Of a DNA stretch of 64,000 nt, positions 12,085-23,843 are shown one piece after another. The first letter of the stretch is position 1. Every line of letters begins with the position of its first letter. A program made the position numbers and the translations under genes. The DNA comes from Omphiscola glabra (Eukaryota > Mollusca > Gastropoda > Lymnaeidae): assembly GCA_964017045.1 (NCBI GenBank), contig OZ024794.1, positions 48,737,013 through 48,801,012 on the forward strand. Reading direction: 5' to 3'. A model generated the notes under the pieces. It was not told where the DNA came from. It saw only the letters and a program-made list of their open reading frames with translations, and made no database searches.

Positions 12085-15000
12085 ATGTCACTCATAGATA
12101 TAGATATATTACCTAGACAAATATCGCAGGATGTCAGATTAAATCAGCAGCAACAGGCTTCTTCACTTCCACCCCCTGTGGTGGATCCAGGTTCAAGCCG
12201 TCCTAGCAGAACATCGGGCACATCTAGAGATTCTGGTAGTCGAACAAGAAGCTCTAGAAGAAATCATGGGCATCGTAGTAGATCTTCCAACAGTCGACCC
12301 AGGAGTAGACACAGACACTCGAGTAGACATCATGATCGTTACAGTACAAGAATGTATTTTAAGCACAGGGAGCGCAATTTTTCAGCGGCATTATTCAGTA
12401 TGATTACAATTGTTTTGCTCTGCACTTCACTTGAGCCAGACTGGATATTTCTTACTGTAAGTTTTATCAATAGGAGTTATTACATTAAGAGGCAAAGTAG
12501 ATTTTTAATGGCGTTAGTTGTTTTTTTTTTGGAAAGGTAGCTTTGTAAATAGAAATTAAATAACTGACTATTATTACTTAACAATGTTATGTTGTATGTT
12601 ATCCTACAGTAAAATTAAAATATTAATTTGGTATTTGATCAACAGGGAGGTGGATGTCATTTACTTCCAAAATCTGCTGGGAGTTTAAAACAGCTGAGCA
12701 CAACACAGTTTTTTTACAATGGCCACTTCTATAAAAATTATCCAAACACTGGCCTAGATGATGTAGTTTACAAGTTTGGTCCTGGAGCTAATGACAGTAT
12801 GTGTGGTTGATTATAATACATTTTAATTGGATAAGTTATGGAGAGAAAAAGGATTAATGATGCATGATTCATATATAACTAAGTTTTCAAATGATAACTC
12901 TTTTAATCACAAACTTTCTTAGTTTTAATACATTTAAAAGTAATTGACAAAAAAAAGAATATTCATCATTGTGAAAATGTCTTTAGAAGTTCCAGTGGCA
13001 GACCTGGTTACTGCTATGATTTTGGAGTAAAATGCACAATTTGGAGATGTGTTTTGCGATTGTACGCCAAGATCAGTCAGAACTATGAAAGACAGGGTTG
13101 AAAAAATATACAGTAGAATCCGGTTATGTCGAAGGCCTCAGGTTTTGCCAAAAAGTGTCGAGATAACCGTTGATCGAGATAACCGAAAACCAATATGGTG
13201 GCAATATATTAACATGTGCTTGAAATTTCATTATGTACATGATGTGCGTTAATAAATGCAGGTACTTCATTTTAAAAAATACATAATTTTTTTAATATTA
13301 TTTAGAGCAAATTTCAAGTTACAAAAGCAGAATCAGCATTTTAACTTGAGAACTGTTTGAGCTTCAAAATTTTAAAGTGCGAGTTTGTTCGGTATTTTCT
13401 ACTATGGACAAAGCCAACTCATTTTGTGACGTAATTCTCCTGATCGTGTCTTGCGCAATGACTATATAGTTTATATAAGGCAAAGCATCCCCTTATTACT
13501 AAAATACTATTTAGGGACTACTTTTTTTTAAATTTAAACTTTGACACATGCCTATTTAATTAAAGCTTTCCCTGACCAATGGTTTAATAGCTTTTGCACA
13601 CGGCAAACACTTATGAATGAAACTCTGACATAGTACCACGGCATAGCCATTATGCAAGTGACCGTGAATGTCTGCCCATTACAACGTCTTGCACACGGCA
13701 AATTATGATCATTTATAAATGGACTCTAAAGCACGAATTAAAACATATTTTTTAAAATTACTTTTAGGTTCATTCTAAACTTATTTTATAATTATGAAAA
13801 AGTTGTTTCAACAGCCATCGATTGGTCATGGGGATCGAGGTAACCGAAGTTAAGTAGCACATTTGGCCACCCTTTGTGCTCGAGATATTAGGGTTAGGCG
13901 ACATAAAAGAATTGACATAACCGAGGAGAAGACATAGAGAGAATTTGGTGGTTCCACTTCAAAAATGTCGACATAACAGGTTGGCGAGTTAACCGAGGTC
14001 GCGATAAGCGGGTTCGACTGTACAGTATTTACCACAAAATTGTTTTTATTGTTTGTTAGTTTTAGCACCTTTCTGTGTCTGGTTCTGAATCAACAGAGAC
14101 ATACCATTGGTGGGGTACCATCCATAATTATATTACTTATGCACTGAAAGGGAAAGGTGGTCAGTGGTTTTGACTTAGGAGTGTATGGGTGTGCATAGGA
14201 TGGGGAGATGTCTAAACATTTTAACAGATATCAATTGACCACCACCTTTTTTGTAATGATGGGGATGGTCGTCAATTTGTTGCCTTGTGTTTTCACAATC
14301 CACTCGTTATATACGACAACAGCAATATTTTCCTAGTGGCCCTGGTGACAAATTTAGTTAACTTTGGCTTGTTTGCTTCGATGCTGTATGTCAAAATTTT
14401 GTGGCATAATTATTTCGTTCTTCGGCCGATTCCTAGCGATTGCGAAAATGGAGAAGACATGCATTTAAAAACAAAATGCACTCTCAACTACTCGCACAGC
14501 AGCTTTAGATTTTGAAATATTTTATAAGATCTAGTAAGGAACCATGCGCATATTATATAACGCGAAGGGGGTAGAGACTGAAATAAAATAGATAGAAATA
14601 AGTATAATCTTAAATTATAAAACAATTTATTACTTAATATAAGATAAGATAAGATTCTTTTATTGATCCAAACAAATGGAAATGTTTTTTGATTGCATTG
14701 TACATTTTCAGCACATAAATAAAACAATTTGAACACAAGACATTTATATTAAATTACTTCAACAGAACTAGTAAAAAAACAGCCATTCAGTGAATTCTCC
14801 CTGCCATATCAGGGACTTATTAGTTCTTTGTGACTTCAGGGGAAGCACGCTGGTAAATTCGTACAGATTGGGAAACAAAAGAATTTTTATATCTTTCAGT
14901 CCTCGCCCTGACGGAAAGAATTTGTCCATAACGGGCCGATCCTAAGTATCTGTGATGAAAATGGTGGGATGTATCATCCAAAATGTGTTTAGTTTTACAA

Positions 15001-16505
15001 TAACAACTTTCTTCAAATAATTTTTCAAGTGAAGGATGTTTAGTTTGTGTTATGTTCCTAGCTTTCTTGATTAGTCGGTTTATGAGTTGTTTAATATCAG
15101 TCGATGAGATTCCCACACCAGCGGGTAATACTGAAATTGAGTATATAAGTTATAATAACTACTAAAAGGATTTATTTAAACACAGCTTGGTAAAAGGAAC
15201 CTAATTTTCCGCAAACATTCTGATTCAGTGTGGAATGAGGCAAAACTTTATTCAGACATAAGCCAAAGTTCATCCCTGCATTTTGAAGTTATAAAATAAA
15301 AAAATTCTGGGTTTAAACGCCCTCCCCAAACTCCTCCACTCATTTTCATCTAATTAAACTCACTTTTTATTTTGAATTCTTCCTCAGTTATGGTGAACTG
15401 TGTGACGTACCCAAGTGTGTTGTTGTTTAAAACAAGTATAGCCTTTGTTTTTATTGCCATAGTATGTAGCATGGCAGCATTTCTTTTGGATTTGATTGGG
15501 CCAAGCTATCAACTTCTTAAGCTGTTGAGGAGAAATGCCATTTTTAATATCCTTACAGGTAATCCTCTTCTTGTACACCTTTAGTCGTTCATTTTACTAA
15601 TTTAATTTATATGTAAACTCATATTCCATCATGCTAACATGACTTAATTAGTGAGAGCGCTAAGCTAATTTTCAGTTTCCACAGGCTTAACTATTTTCTT
15701 ATTAATACTGCCAAATGGTATTTAAGGTCCAAATGGTTTAGCTCAGGTTATAACACTCTTTGTAGCTACTATTATTCATTAATATTTTTATTCATCAAAG
15801 TTTAATTTAGCATGAGAAATTTGGGTTGCTTGCTTAAAATTGGCATATTGTGCAATTCTTTTAGTGTAGTGTAATGCTGGGAGTATGTTTTTTTATTACT
15901 TTGGGAATTATTTGATTGTTTTGGATGATTTTTTAAAAATCAAATAACATAGAGTATTTAAATTTAACTTTCACTTGTCTGAATCTTGCAGTAAAATTTA
16001 GAAACCAGTACCAAATTTAAAAAACATTTATTAATAATAGGCATTTTAGAGGCAAGCATCTGTTTAGAGTAATGTTATATTGCACAAATAAAGCTTGGAA
16101 ATACCTGTTATGAAATGCTTCTTTAAATTTTATTATTATAATTATATTTCTTTTTTTTTTGTTGTTAAAACAGTTGTCTTGTGTGTTACCATCAATCTGT
16201 TTACTTACTGGATCACAACAGCGATAGAAAAGCTGCAATCTTCATCTCGTCTACATGATGGCAGTAAAGTGCAGGTGACATTTGATGTAAGCTTCTATCT
16301 AGTGACTGCTGCAGGTGGATTGTCAGTGTTAGCCACTGCCTGTAATTGTCTGCGAAGACATACAATGTACGAATCGACTGAATCTTCTCGAAATCCAGAT
16401 TACTTATACTTTGATGATACTGAAGCTTTAATCCCACCACCGTCTCCTAGTACAGATGTTGCTTCACTCACTAGTTTTCCCCCTCCACCAGCTTATACAC
16501 CATAA
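12085..16505 (+). CDS. TMEM127: TMEM127, endolysosomal transmembrane protein
   Basis: The coding exons are 12085-12456, 12646-12796, 15388-15558 and 16174-16505 (341 aa), with GT-AG junctions and consistent phase. Homology to TMEM127 runs from the first membrane segment (about residues 99-117) through a LLDLIGP-like second helix region and DVSFYLVTAAGG to the ending PPPPAYTP. PPAY at 336-339 is a PPxY motif of the type bound by NEDD4-family WW domains. Human TMEM127 is a tumour suppressor of the endolysosome, linked to mTORC1 and to NEDD4-mediated turnover of membrane proteins. The first about 95 residues form a Ser/Arg/His-rich extension not seen in the 238-aa human protein. The start is the first ATG of a long open exon; no in-frame alternative was better. 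Intron 2 holds two repeat insertions. Confidence 0.93.
13111..14020. mobile_element. Non-autonomous pogo/Tigger-like element in TMEM127 intron 2
   Basis: The left end is CAGTAGAATCCGGTTATGTC at 13111. The right end, read on the other strand, is CAGTCGAACCCGCTTATCGC. Both are flanked by TA (13109-13110 and 14021-14022), the target duplication of Tc1/mariner-pogo elements. Repeated words such as GATAACCG and CGACATAA lie just inside both ends. No transposase reading frame is left. It is 910 bp. Confidence 0.75.
14639..15128 (-). mobile_element. 5'-truncated LINE, C-terminal end plus 3' tail
   Basis: On the minus strand, an open stretch (15116-14820) encodes the C-terminal part of a non-LTR retrotransposon polyprotein. 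The pattern is LINRLIKKAR, then SVRARTERYKNSF, typical of the last about 100 residues after the reverse transcriptase of CR1/Rex-like LINEs. It is followed by a short 3' UTR with AATAAAAGAATC and a repetitive (TTATC)n tail ending near 14640, as expected for such LINEs. Only the last part of the element was inserted. The clade is inferred. Confidence 0.7.
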
Positions 16506-17640
16506 ATAATTCCATTGCTTATATAGAACAAACTTAATATTTCCATTTATTATTTTGCTGTTGCTTGGGTTTGTGAATGGTCAAGGATGCATGTCCACTT
16601 GGCCGTAACATCTTGCTGGCCGGCATTAATTGATAGCCAAAACAAATGTTTGTTCCAAGTTGTGATTATATTATCATATTTTTTTTATTTAAAGGCAAAA
16701 AAATACAATGTATGTACAGAATATTACGTTTGTGTACCTGTGCCTGCAGTAAGTGTACAATGTAATGTAACACATTAATGCCTTAGTTTTATGTAAAAAT
16801 TTATTATGTAATCATTCTATTTATTTGTTGATGATTTTAAAGTTTCGTCATAAATGTGGTTGCTCTTTGCTTTCATGTTGATACTTTATGGCCATATTAC
16901 AACACCCCTGTGGAAGTTAAAAGGGTTATTTAATTTTAAACTTTGCTCCTACAACACCCTTTTGAAAGTTATTGTAGGGGTTATTTCATTTTAAACCTGG
17001 TTCCTGCACAGATAACTTATTTTTTTGACTGAAATGAGAATATTTTCTTTATAATTATAAGTTATGTAAATAAATATATGCACTTTCATCAGCTGAGAGT
17101 GCATAAAAAAAATCCCAGAAGTCAAAAAAGGTATTTGTGATATGTCATATTTTTTTAGGCTAGCTTATTTTAGTCATTAAATATATGGTATATATAATTT
17201 ATATATTTATATGTCTGTATATATTTATACACCGGATATATATATATATTTTTTTTTTAATTATTTTTTTTTTTAAAGGTGAAGTACTATAAATAAAATT
17301 ATTTAAGACAATTGTTTAAGCTTAAAATTATCTTCCTAATATTATTTCTCTAATTGTACCCTACTACGTTATTGTTAGCTCATAGCTACTGATGTATTTT
17401 ATATACTGGTAGTTAAGTTTTGCTTTAAAATGAAAGTTTTTAAGATCATAATTGTTAATGAAGAAATGAAATAATGTGTAAAGATAACATGAAATAATTT
17501 TTAAAAGAAAATAAATTATTACAGAGACCCCGAAGTCTTTCAATTTCAATCATATGTTACTAGACTAAGAACAAGATGGTGGTGCCCTTAATATTTCTAG
17601 AACCAATTACAGGAAACAGATGTTCCAAATCAAGTCTTAC
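16506..17640. other. TMEM127 3' UTR and flank, with a short tandem repeat
   Basis: AT-rich region after the TMEM127 stop. A candidate polyadenylation signal AATAAA is at 17069-17074. Two diverged copies of a roughly 54-bp unit lie at about 16900-17010, sharing ACAACACCC, GGGTTATTT and ATTTTAAAC. A (TA)n stretch occurs at about 17180-17250. No other gene is seen. Confidence 0.5.
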
Positions 17641-20245
17641 ATCTAGATCAGGGGTGGGCAAACTTTTTGACTCGCGGGCCACAATGGTTTCTAAAATTTG
17701 ACAGAGGGGCCGGGTCAGAATAGGAGATTGGTGTGTTTATGTGAACTAATATATATTAAATGTAAAAATCATTACATGAAAAGATTTGGCCTTTCATAGG
17801 CAGCAAAACACCATTGTGCTTAGTTTATTGTAAAAATTATTTTACAAATTTATTAATTTAATAACGTAGTAATAAACTCCCATTCAGTTTCAGTGGGAAC
17901 AGTGTTGTTGGTCTCCTTTTTTTGCAAGTGCATCAATGTCTGGCATTATATTTGTTGTGGCAATTCTCAAGATAGATCCGAGGTGTTGGTCAGTTAACTT
18001 AGATCTGTGACGGGCTTTGTTGATGTTCATGATGCTGAATGTCTGTTCACACACATAGGTTGAGCCAAACAACGTCAGCATCTTCTGTGCCATTCTCCGG
18101 AGGTTTGGAAACGTGGCTTCGTTAAGTGAAGCATAAAAGTCGTTCAGTTTAAGAGAGTTAAACTTCTCCTTCAATACAGAGTCAGACTGAAGATCTATCA
18201 GTTCCAACTGCTGTGGAGCTGTTTCAGGGTCTCGTGACAGGGGACAGGACACGAGCTGAAGTGACTTTTCAATTTTTTCAAAATCACAGAAACGACGGCA
18301 GAATTCTCCGTGCAGGTCGTCCAGTGATTTGCTGTATTTCTGCGCGTTTCGGGTCGCCTCTTTCTGCATGGCTAGAGTGGGGAAATGAGTGAAAGATTTG
18401 TTTGAAATTTGTCTGGAGAAAAGAGTCAGCTTGGATTTGAAGGCCCTAACATTTGTGTACATGTCGTGCACAAAATGATCTTTCCCCTGTAGCTTTCATG
18501 TGCGAAATAATGTCCACAGCAAACGCAAAGTCACAAAGCCAGATCTTGTCGCTTAGCTCGGGAAATTCGTCGGATCTCCCCATTAACTCCAAAAATGAGT
18601 GATCTCCTCCTTCAGCTCCCACACTCTTTGAAAGACTTTACCCAAACTTAGCCAGCGCACACGGGAGTGGTAAAGTAAGTCCTGATGATCTGCATCGTTT
18701 TCTTCCAGGAACGCAATAAACTGACGATGCTGAAGTCCCCTTGCTCGTATAAAGTTAACAAGTTTTATGACTGGATTCATGACGTGATTTAGCTGCAATA
18801 TAGACTTACACAGAACTTCCTGATGAATGATGCAGTGAAGGAAAATAACATCCTGATCAGGATTTTCCTCTTACTTTTTCCTGCAATCTTTTTTGCAGCC
18901 CAACGTTTTTCCCAGTTAAATTTGGCGATCCATCCGTGGTGACATTGGCAAGTTTACTCCAAGGTAGCTTCACTCTCTCGATGACAGCAGACACCTGGTT
19001 ATACAAGTCCTCTCCCCTCGTTTTTCCTCTCATGGACTCCATTGTCAAAAATTCCTCTGTGATTTCAAAACTGTCGCTAATCCCTCGGATAAAAATTAGT
19101 AGCTGCGTGCAGTGTCTTTTATGTCGTTACTTTCATCCAGTGCTAGTGAATAAAACTTAAAGGACTCCGCTTTTTTGTTTAATTTGCCAGCTATATCCTT
19201 GTCAATCAATTCGACACGGCGAGTCACAGTTCTGCGTGATAAACTGATTTGTTCAAATTTGCCTTTGCTCTCCGGACACAAGAGACCTGCTGTCTCAACC
19301 ATGCATTCTTTTAAAAATTGGCCTTCGGAGAAAGGCTTACTGGCCTTTGCTAATTTGAATGCCAGCAAAAAACTTGCTTTAGTACTTGACTCTTGAATCG
19401 CAGTTTGTCTGTGAAAAATATTTTGCTGAGTCTGTAAATTAGCCGTCAATCTCTGAACTGTAGCCGCCAGTTCTTGTGGAGACTGTTTACTAGCGTAGTT
19501 AGCATGTTTTGTGGTAAAATGGCGGCTGATGTTGTATTCTTTAAAAACTGCTATAGTTTCTTGGCATATCAGACATACAGCTGTTGATCGGACTTCAGTG
19601 AAAAAATATTTTGTTGTCCACTCTTTATTGAACACTCGGCACTCACTGTCTACTTTTCTTTTCTTCTGTCCGCTCATTTTTACTGAAGGGCTGAAAGTGC
19701 AAAGCGAAAAAATGAAGTAGAGAGTAACCGTAATGCATCACACTCAAGGGTCAATGTCTTCGGGGTGCGCCATCTGCGCATAATCATCCGATGGATTTAA
19801 ATATAAATCATCTTCACTATCAAAAGAAATAGTTTAAAACAATTCCAAAGCTTTTTGAGCTGTTAATCGTCTAGGAAACTACTCAGCTACTAGGGCTTGG
19901 AGTAGCCATAGCAACAGTAGAATAAAATCGCGAAGAAAATCACTAAAATAATGCTTCAAATGACAACAAGTAAACCTTGGTTTCGCTTGTAAACAATGAA
20001 GTACCACTCTTCTATGTAAAAGTTTTATTTAAAAATAGCTCTTAAAAGTTTAACCGAGAAATAGCAAAGAAACAAACATGATATCGAAACGACGCAGAGC
20101 GCGTTGGTCCACAGTTTTGAGAACGGCGGATGAACGCAGTGTGCGTTGCTCAGCAGCGAAAGAGTTAATAATATAACGTGGACGAGTTCGGCGGGCCGGA
20201 TTAAAAAGCCCAACGGGCCGTAGTTTGCCCATGTCTGATCTAGAT
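17641..20245 (-). mobile_element. hAT transposon with intact ends and perfect 8-bp target duplication
   Basis: The element proper is 17649-20237 (2589 bp). It begins CAGGGGTGGGCAAACTT; its other end reads inward CAGACATGGGCAAACTA. It is flanked on both sides by ATCTAGAT (17641-17648 and 20238-20245), an exact 8-bp target duplication, the hallmark of hAT transposons. Subterminal GGGCC-rich words occur at both ends. It contains one transposase gene on the minus strand, broken by frameshifts. It sits between the 3' ends of TMEM127 and MARCHF5. Confidence 0.93.
17890..19677 (-). pseudogene. hAT transposase, GTF2IRD2/ZBED-type, frameshifted
   Basis: Homology is continuous from a start at 19677 to a stop at 17890 but is split into pieces: 19677-19096, then about 19100-18870, 18870-18583 and 18471-17890. 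I see four changes of reading frame, near 19103, 18873, 18593 and 18500. The N-terminus has a BED-like zinc finger (CLICQE, then HFTTKH). The middle holds the catalytic core region. The C-terminus holds the hAT dimerisation segment (FGSTYVCEQTFSIMN, then LTDQHLGSILRIA). The closest family I recognise is the transposase captured in vertebrate GTF2IRD2 and related ZBED-like host genes. The copy is defective, but its ends are intact, so in principle it could be moved by a transposase supplied elsewhere. Confidence 0.88.
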
Positions 20246-23200
20246 TGTTTTTCAGCTATAGATTTTGATCGCAGTCAATCACTGAATAGTATTATTAATA
20301 AATCTAAATATTATTTTTGTCTTTGAATTTAAAAAAATATCTATCTCCTCACCAAAATAGTGAATTTGAAAGAAATATTTCTCTGTGTTATAAATACCCT
20401 TCGGAGAGTGTGAATCATGCCATGCTACAATCAATAGGGTTACAAACATGGACACTACAGTTCTCTCAATCCTTCACTCATTATTTGACCTGCTTATAAC
20501 ATGAAACTTAGTAAATCTGTACTTAAATAGTGTAAAATTTAAATGTATTTTTGCTGTATTAAATATACTGTTCTGAATGTCAATTATATAATACATTTAA
20601 TGTCATGGATGAGTAATTAGGCTATATTTAGCTTTCATATAACATTCATTCTTTAATAATATCTCTGAAAATTGATAACGTACACCAAAGAAATATAGAG
20701 CTTAATAAAAAGCAACAGAAAAAGTAACATCTAAAAACACTTTATAGGAATATAGAATTAAGCCTTTGGCTTTCTTCTAAACATGATATAGTTTATTTGA
20801 AAATAATCTAGAAAGACTTGTATTTTAAGGTTCTTGAAAAAAAAAAAAAAAGCCAAATTTAGTTTACTTATGACTAATATTATCAAAGTTATGAATAGCT
20901 ATGTCATACTTTATAGCGTTTAAACCAGGGGTTACTATATATTTTTTTTGACGCACCCCATCTTGATTTTAAACATTTCCAGCGCCCACATCTCGATTTT
21001 TATTAAAAAATTACTGCTCCCCAACATTAAGAAAATGCAAATGAATTTACTTTTTAAGTGTTTTCTTGCACCCCCACAACCTACCACCCTTTTTAAAAAA
21101 ATCCTGATTTAAACAAATTATTAAACTTTACTTCTCATCACTAAAAGCAACAAAATCTATTCTGTTATTGACTCTGTGCAAGTATTATGGATTTCACAAG
21201 CTGGCTTTTAGGTTATTTAGTTACATAACCTAAAATAAATTTATATTTAATTTTTTATCATCCCACAAACGTTTACAAGTCTATGTTTCTTCTTTAAAAT
21301 GCTACCATTAAACCAAAATATTTGTTTTGACATAAGGATGTAAAATTTTAATATTTGTTTATTGATAATAAAAAAATGAAATATTTATAATGAAAGTTTT
21401 CTTCATAGATTAATAAAAAAATTAAAAGTAGAAAGGCTTACACTTACACCAAGTTTTATGTGGTAGATTTAGAAAGTTAAAATATTCTTCTTATTTGTTG
21501 CATTCAGTAATGCTTAAATGGCTTGAACTGTCTTGAAAAATGTATTATCATGTAGATTTTCTTTGCAAAACATTTCTGATGTTTCCATGTCTACTTGTGA
21601 TGACAAAAATGTGAATGAAAAGAACAAGGCGGAAATCAAACATGACTTTTTATTTTAATGCTTGTTAAATTCATGTTGATATTTGAAATTAAATAATTTT
21701 TAATCAATCCATCACAGAGTTTTACTGAAACATTCAAGCATGTTCTCATTGTCTTCACATGAGTGTATGTAAAAACTAAAAACTTTTGTGAGTGGATCAG
21801 CTATCTAAAACAATTATCTAAACATATATTTAATTGATAATCTAAATGTTTAATGTAATTTAAGATATTTTAAATTTAGACAATGATTAGACTTAGATTA
21901 AATTTTGAATAAGGTTTTTAATTAACTTAATATTTGTTTGAATATAATTTTTGTCAAATATTCTTAGCTACTTTACCTTAAAAGTCTGCATTTTCATATA
22001 GGTATAACTACTTTTTAACTTGAATTACAGCACTTAATTTTAATGGGTTGTAATTAATATAACATTCATCCTACCAAAGGCCCATAAATACAGTAAAACT
22101 AGATAAAAGACATAATATCAATTATAGAAACGTGATAACAGTTTTTAAAAATGTTAGAATTTTAAATTACTTTTTTACTTTTAAAAAATTCTGAAAAGTT
22201 TTTTTTTATATTCATTTCATCTGAGCTGTGGCAAAAAAATTATTAAAATACTAGTCATTATGGCATAATCTTAAATTTAATGACATTACCACATTATTAC
22301 CATTTTAGAGTGCAAGAAATAAAATGTTTTCCTCAGAGCATAAAAACAACATACAACACAATAATAGAGAACTTGCCCCAGTTACCATTATATTTGTATT
22401 TACATGTAGAATTCTCTTAATCGTTAGCACAACTCTCAATTCCCTAACGATTTTGAAAATATTAAGTTTTCTTTCATCAGACCAAACAGGTTTAATATAG
22501 ATCTCCCCCTCAACCAAGTGTAATTAACCTTTTTAAAATGGCATAATGTTCAAAACTTTTTTTTTCTCTACATCAGCGGTTTTATAATTGAAGTGGAACA
22601 TAATTGTAGAAAAAATGGTATATGCAAAGTAGCATATAGAGAATGTACTTTTTACTATAGGGTTTCAAGAATGTTTATTTTTAAATCTCCTCACTATATC
22701 AGGAACAACAAAGAAGATAAAATATTTTATGTAATTTAGACAAGTCATCCATTAGAACATGGGTAGATAAACATTCTAAAGCAATATCAATAGTTCTGAT
22801 TTTTTTAAATTGTTTAATTCTAGAGTCCATTTTTTTTTATTTACATGATCCATTAATTAGATATGCTTTCCCATATGTAATGAAATATAAAAAATACCTT
22901 TAATGTAGTTCTATCAAAAAAAATTCCAAAGAAAGTACAACATATGATTAATTAACCTTTGAAATATGGGGAGAAAAATGTTTGGAAAAAAAACTTGAAA
23001 AGGTGATTGATAGATAAAACTGCATAATAATCATATTTATTCAAAATACCTCTCACAACAGTGTAAGGTACAGACTGAAGATATAATACCATTTCAGAAT
23101 TTATATTACGAATGTTACACTTTTTATATAGCCTTTGATTCTGATTTTTTTTTTTAAACATAATTTTGAATCTTTATGTTTTTTTTGTTTTTATTTTATT

Positions 23201-23843
23201 GGAATACAGCAACATTTGTTCAAATAAAAAAATTACACATCTATTCCCTGAGATGCCTTAAGCTTAACTTGTAGTTTTTTTAATAGATCTGCTTATAAAA
23301 TATTGTTTAATTTGTAAAAAAAAATTAATGTGCCTTTCTAAATAGCGTTTTAAAAAAATTCTTTTACCATGCATTTCTCCAAAAAAGAAAATTACATCAC
23401 AGGTTAGGTTTATGTACAGTCACCTAATATGCTTCATTATTTATACACATGTAATGTTCTTTTAATATCTTCACACAGGTGCTTATTTGTAATGAATAAC
23501 AATGGAGACATTAATCAAGTCACAAAACAATACTTAAGATATTCAAATGCCCCTATGAGATAAAACTTCTGAAATGCAAATAACTGTCATATGATCGCTG
23601 AGTGTTTCTTGACTTAATGTTTATTTAAAGGAAAAAAAAGGCCACATGTATTTACTTAGCATGAACTGCATAAACTATGTTAAATTTAAGATTCAGGGCA
23701 ATGTGGTAAACTGACGTAGCTTGTTTCTGAGGTTACATTTTTGATATCTTAAACCAATATCACTAGAAAATTAATAGTTTTCAATGTATTGTCAGCTTTT
23801 GTGATTCAGATTACTTTTCGATTTAAAGATTGGCAGAGGCGAA
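20246..23843. other. Spacer between the hAT element and the MARCHF5 stop codon
   Basis: AT-rich, with no supported coding region. The part next to 23843 is probably the MARCHF5 3' UTR (minus strand); a reverse-orientation AATAAA lies at 23620-23625 and several more lie further down. A C-rich patch at about 20926-21110 may be a decayed transposon end. Confidence 0.45.

Noticed and set aside
20926..21110. C-rich patch starting CAGGGGTTACT, possibly a hAT relic
   Set aside because: No convincing inverted partner; too decayed to call.
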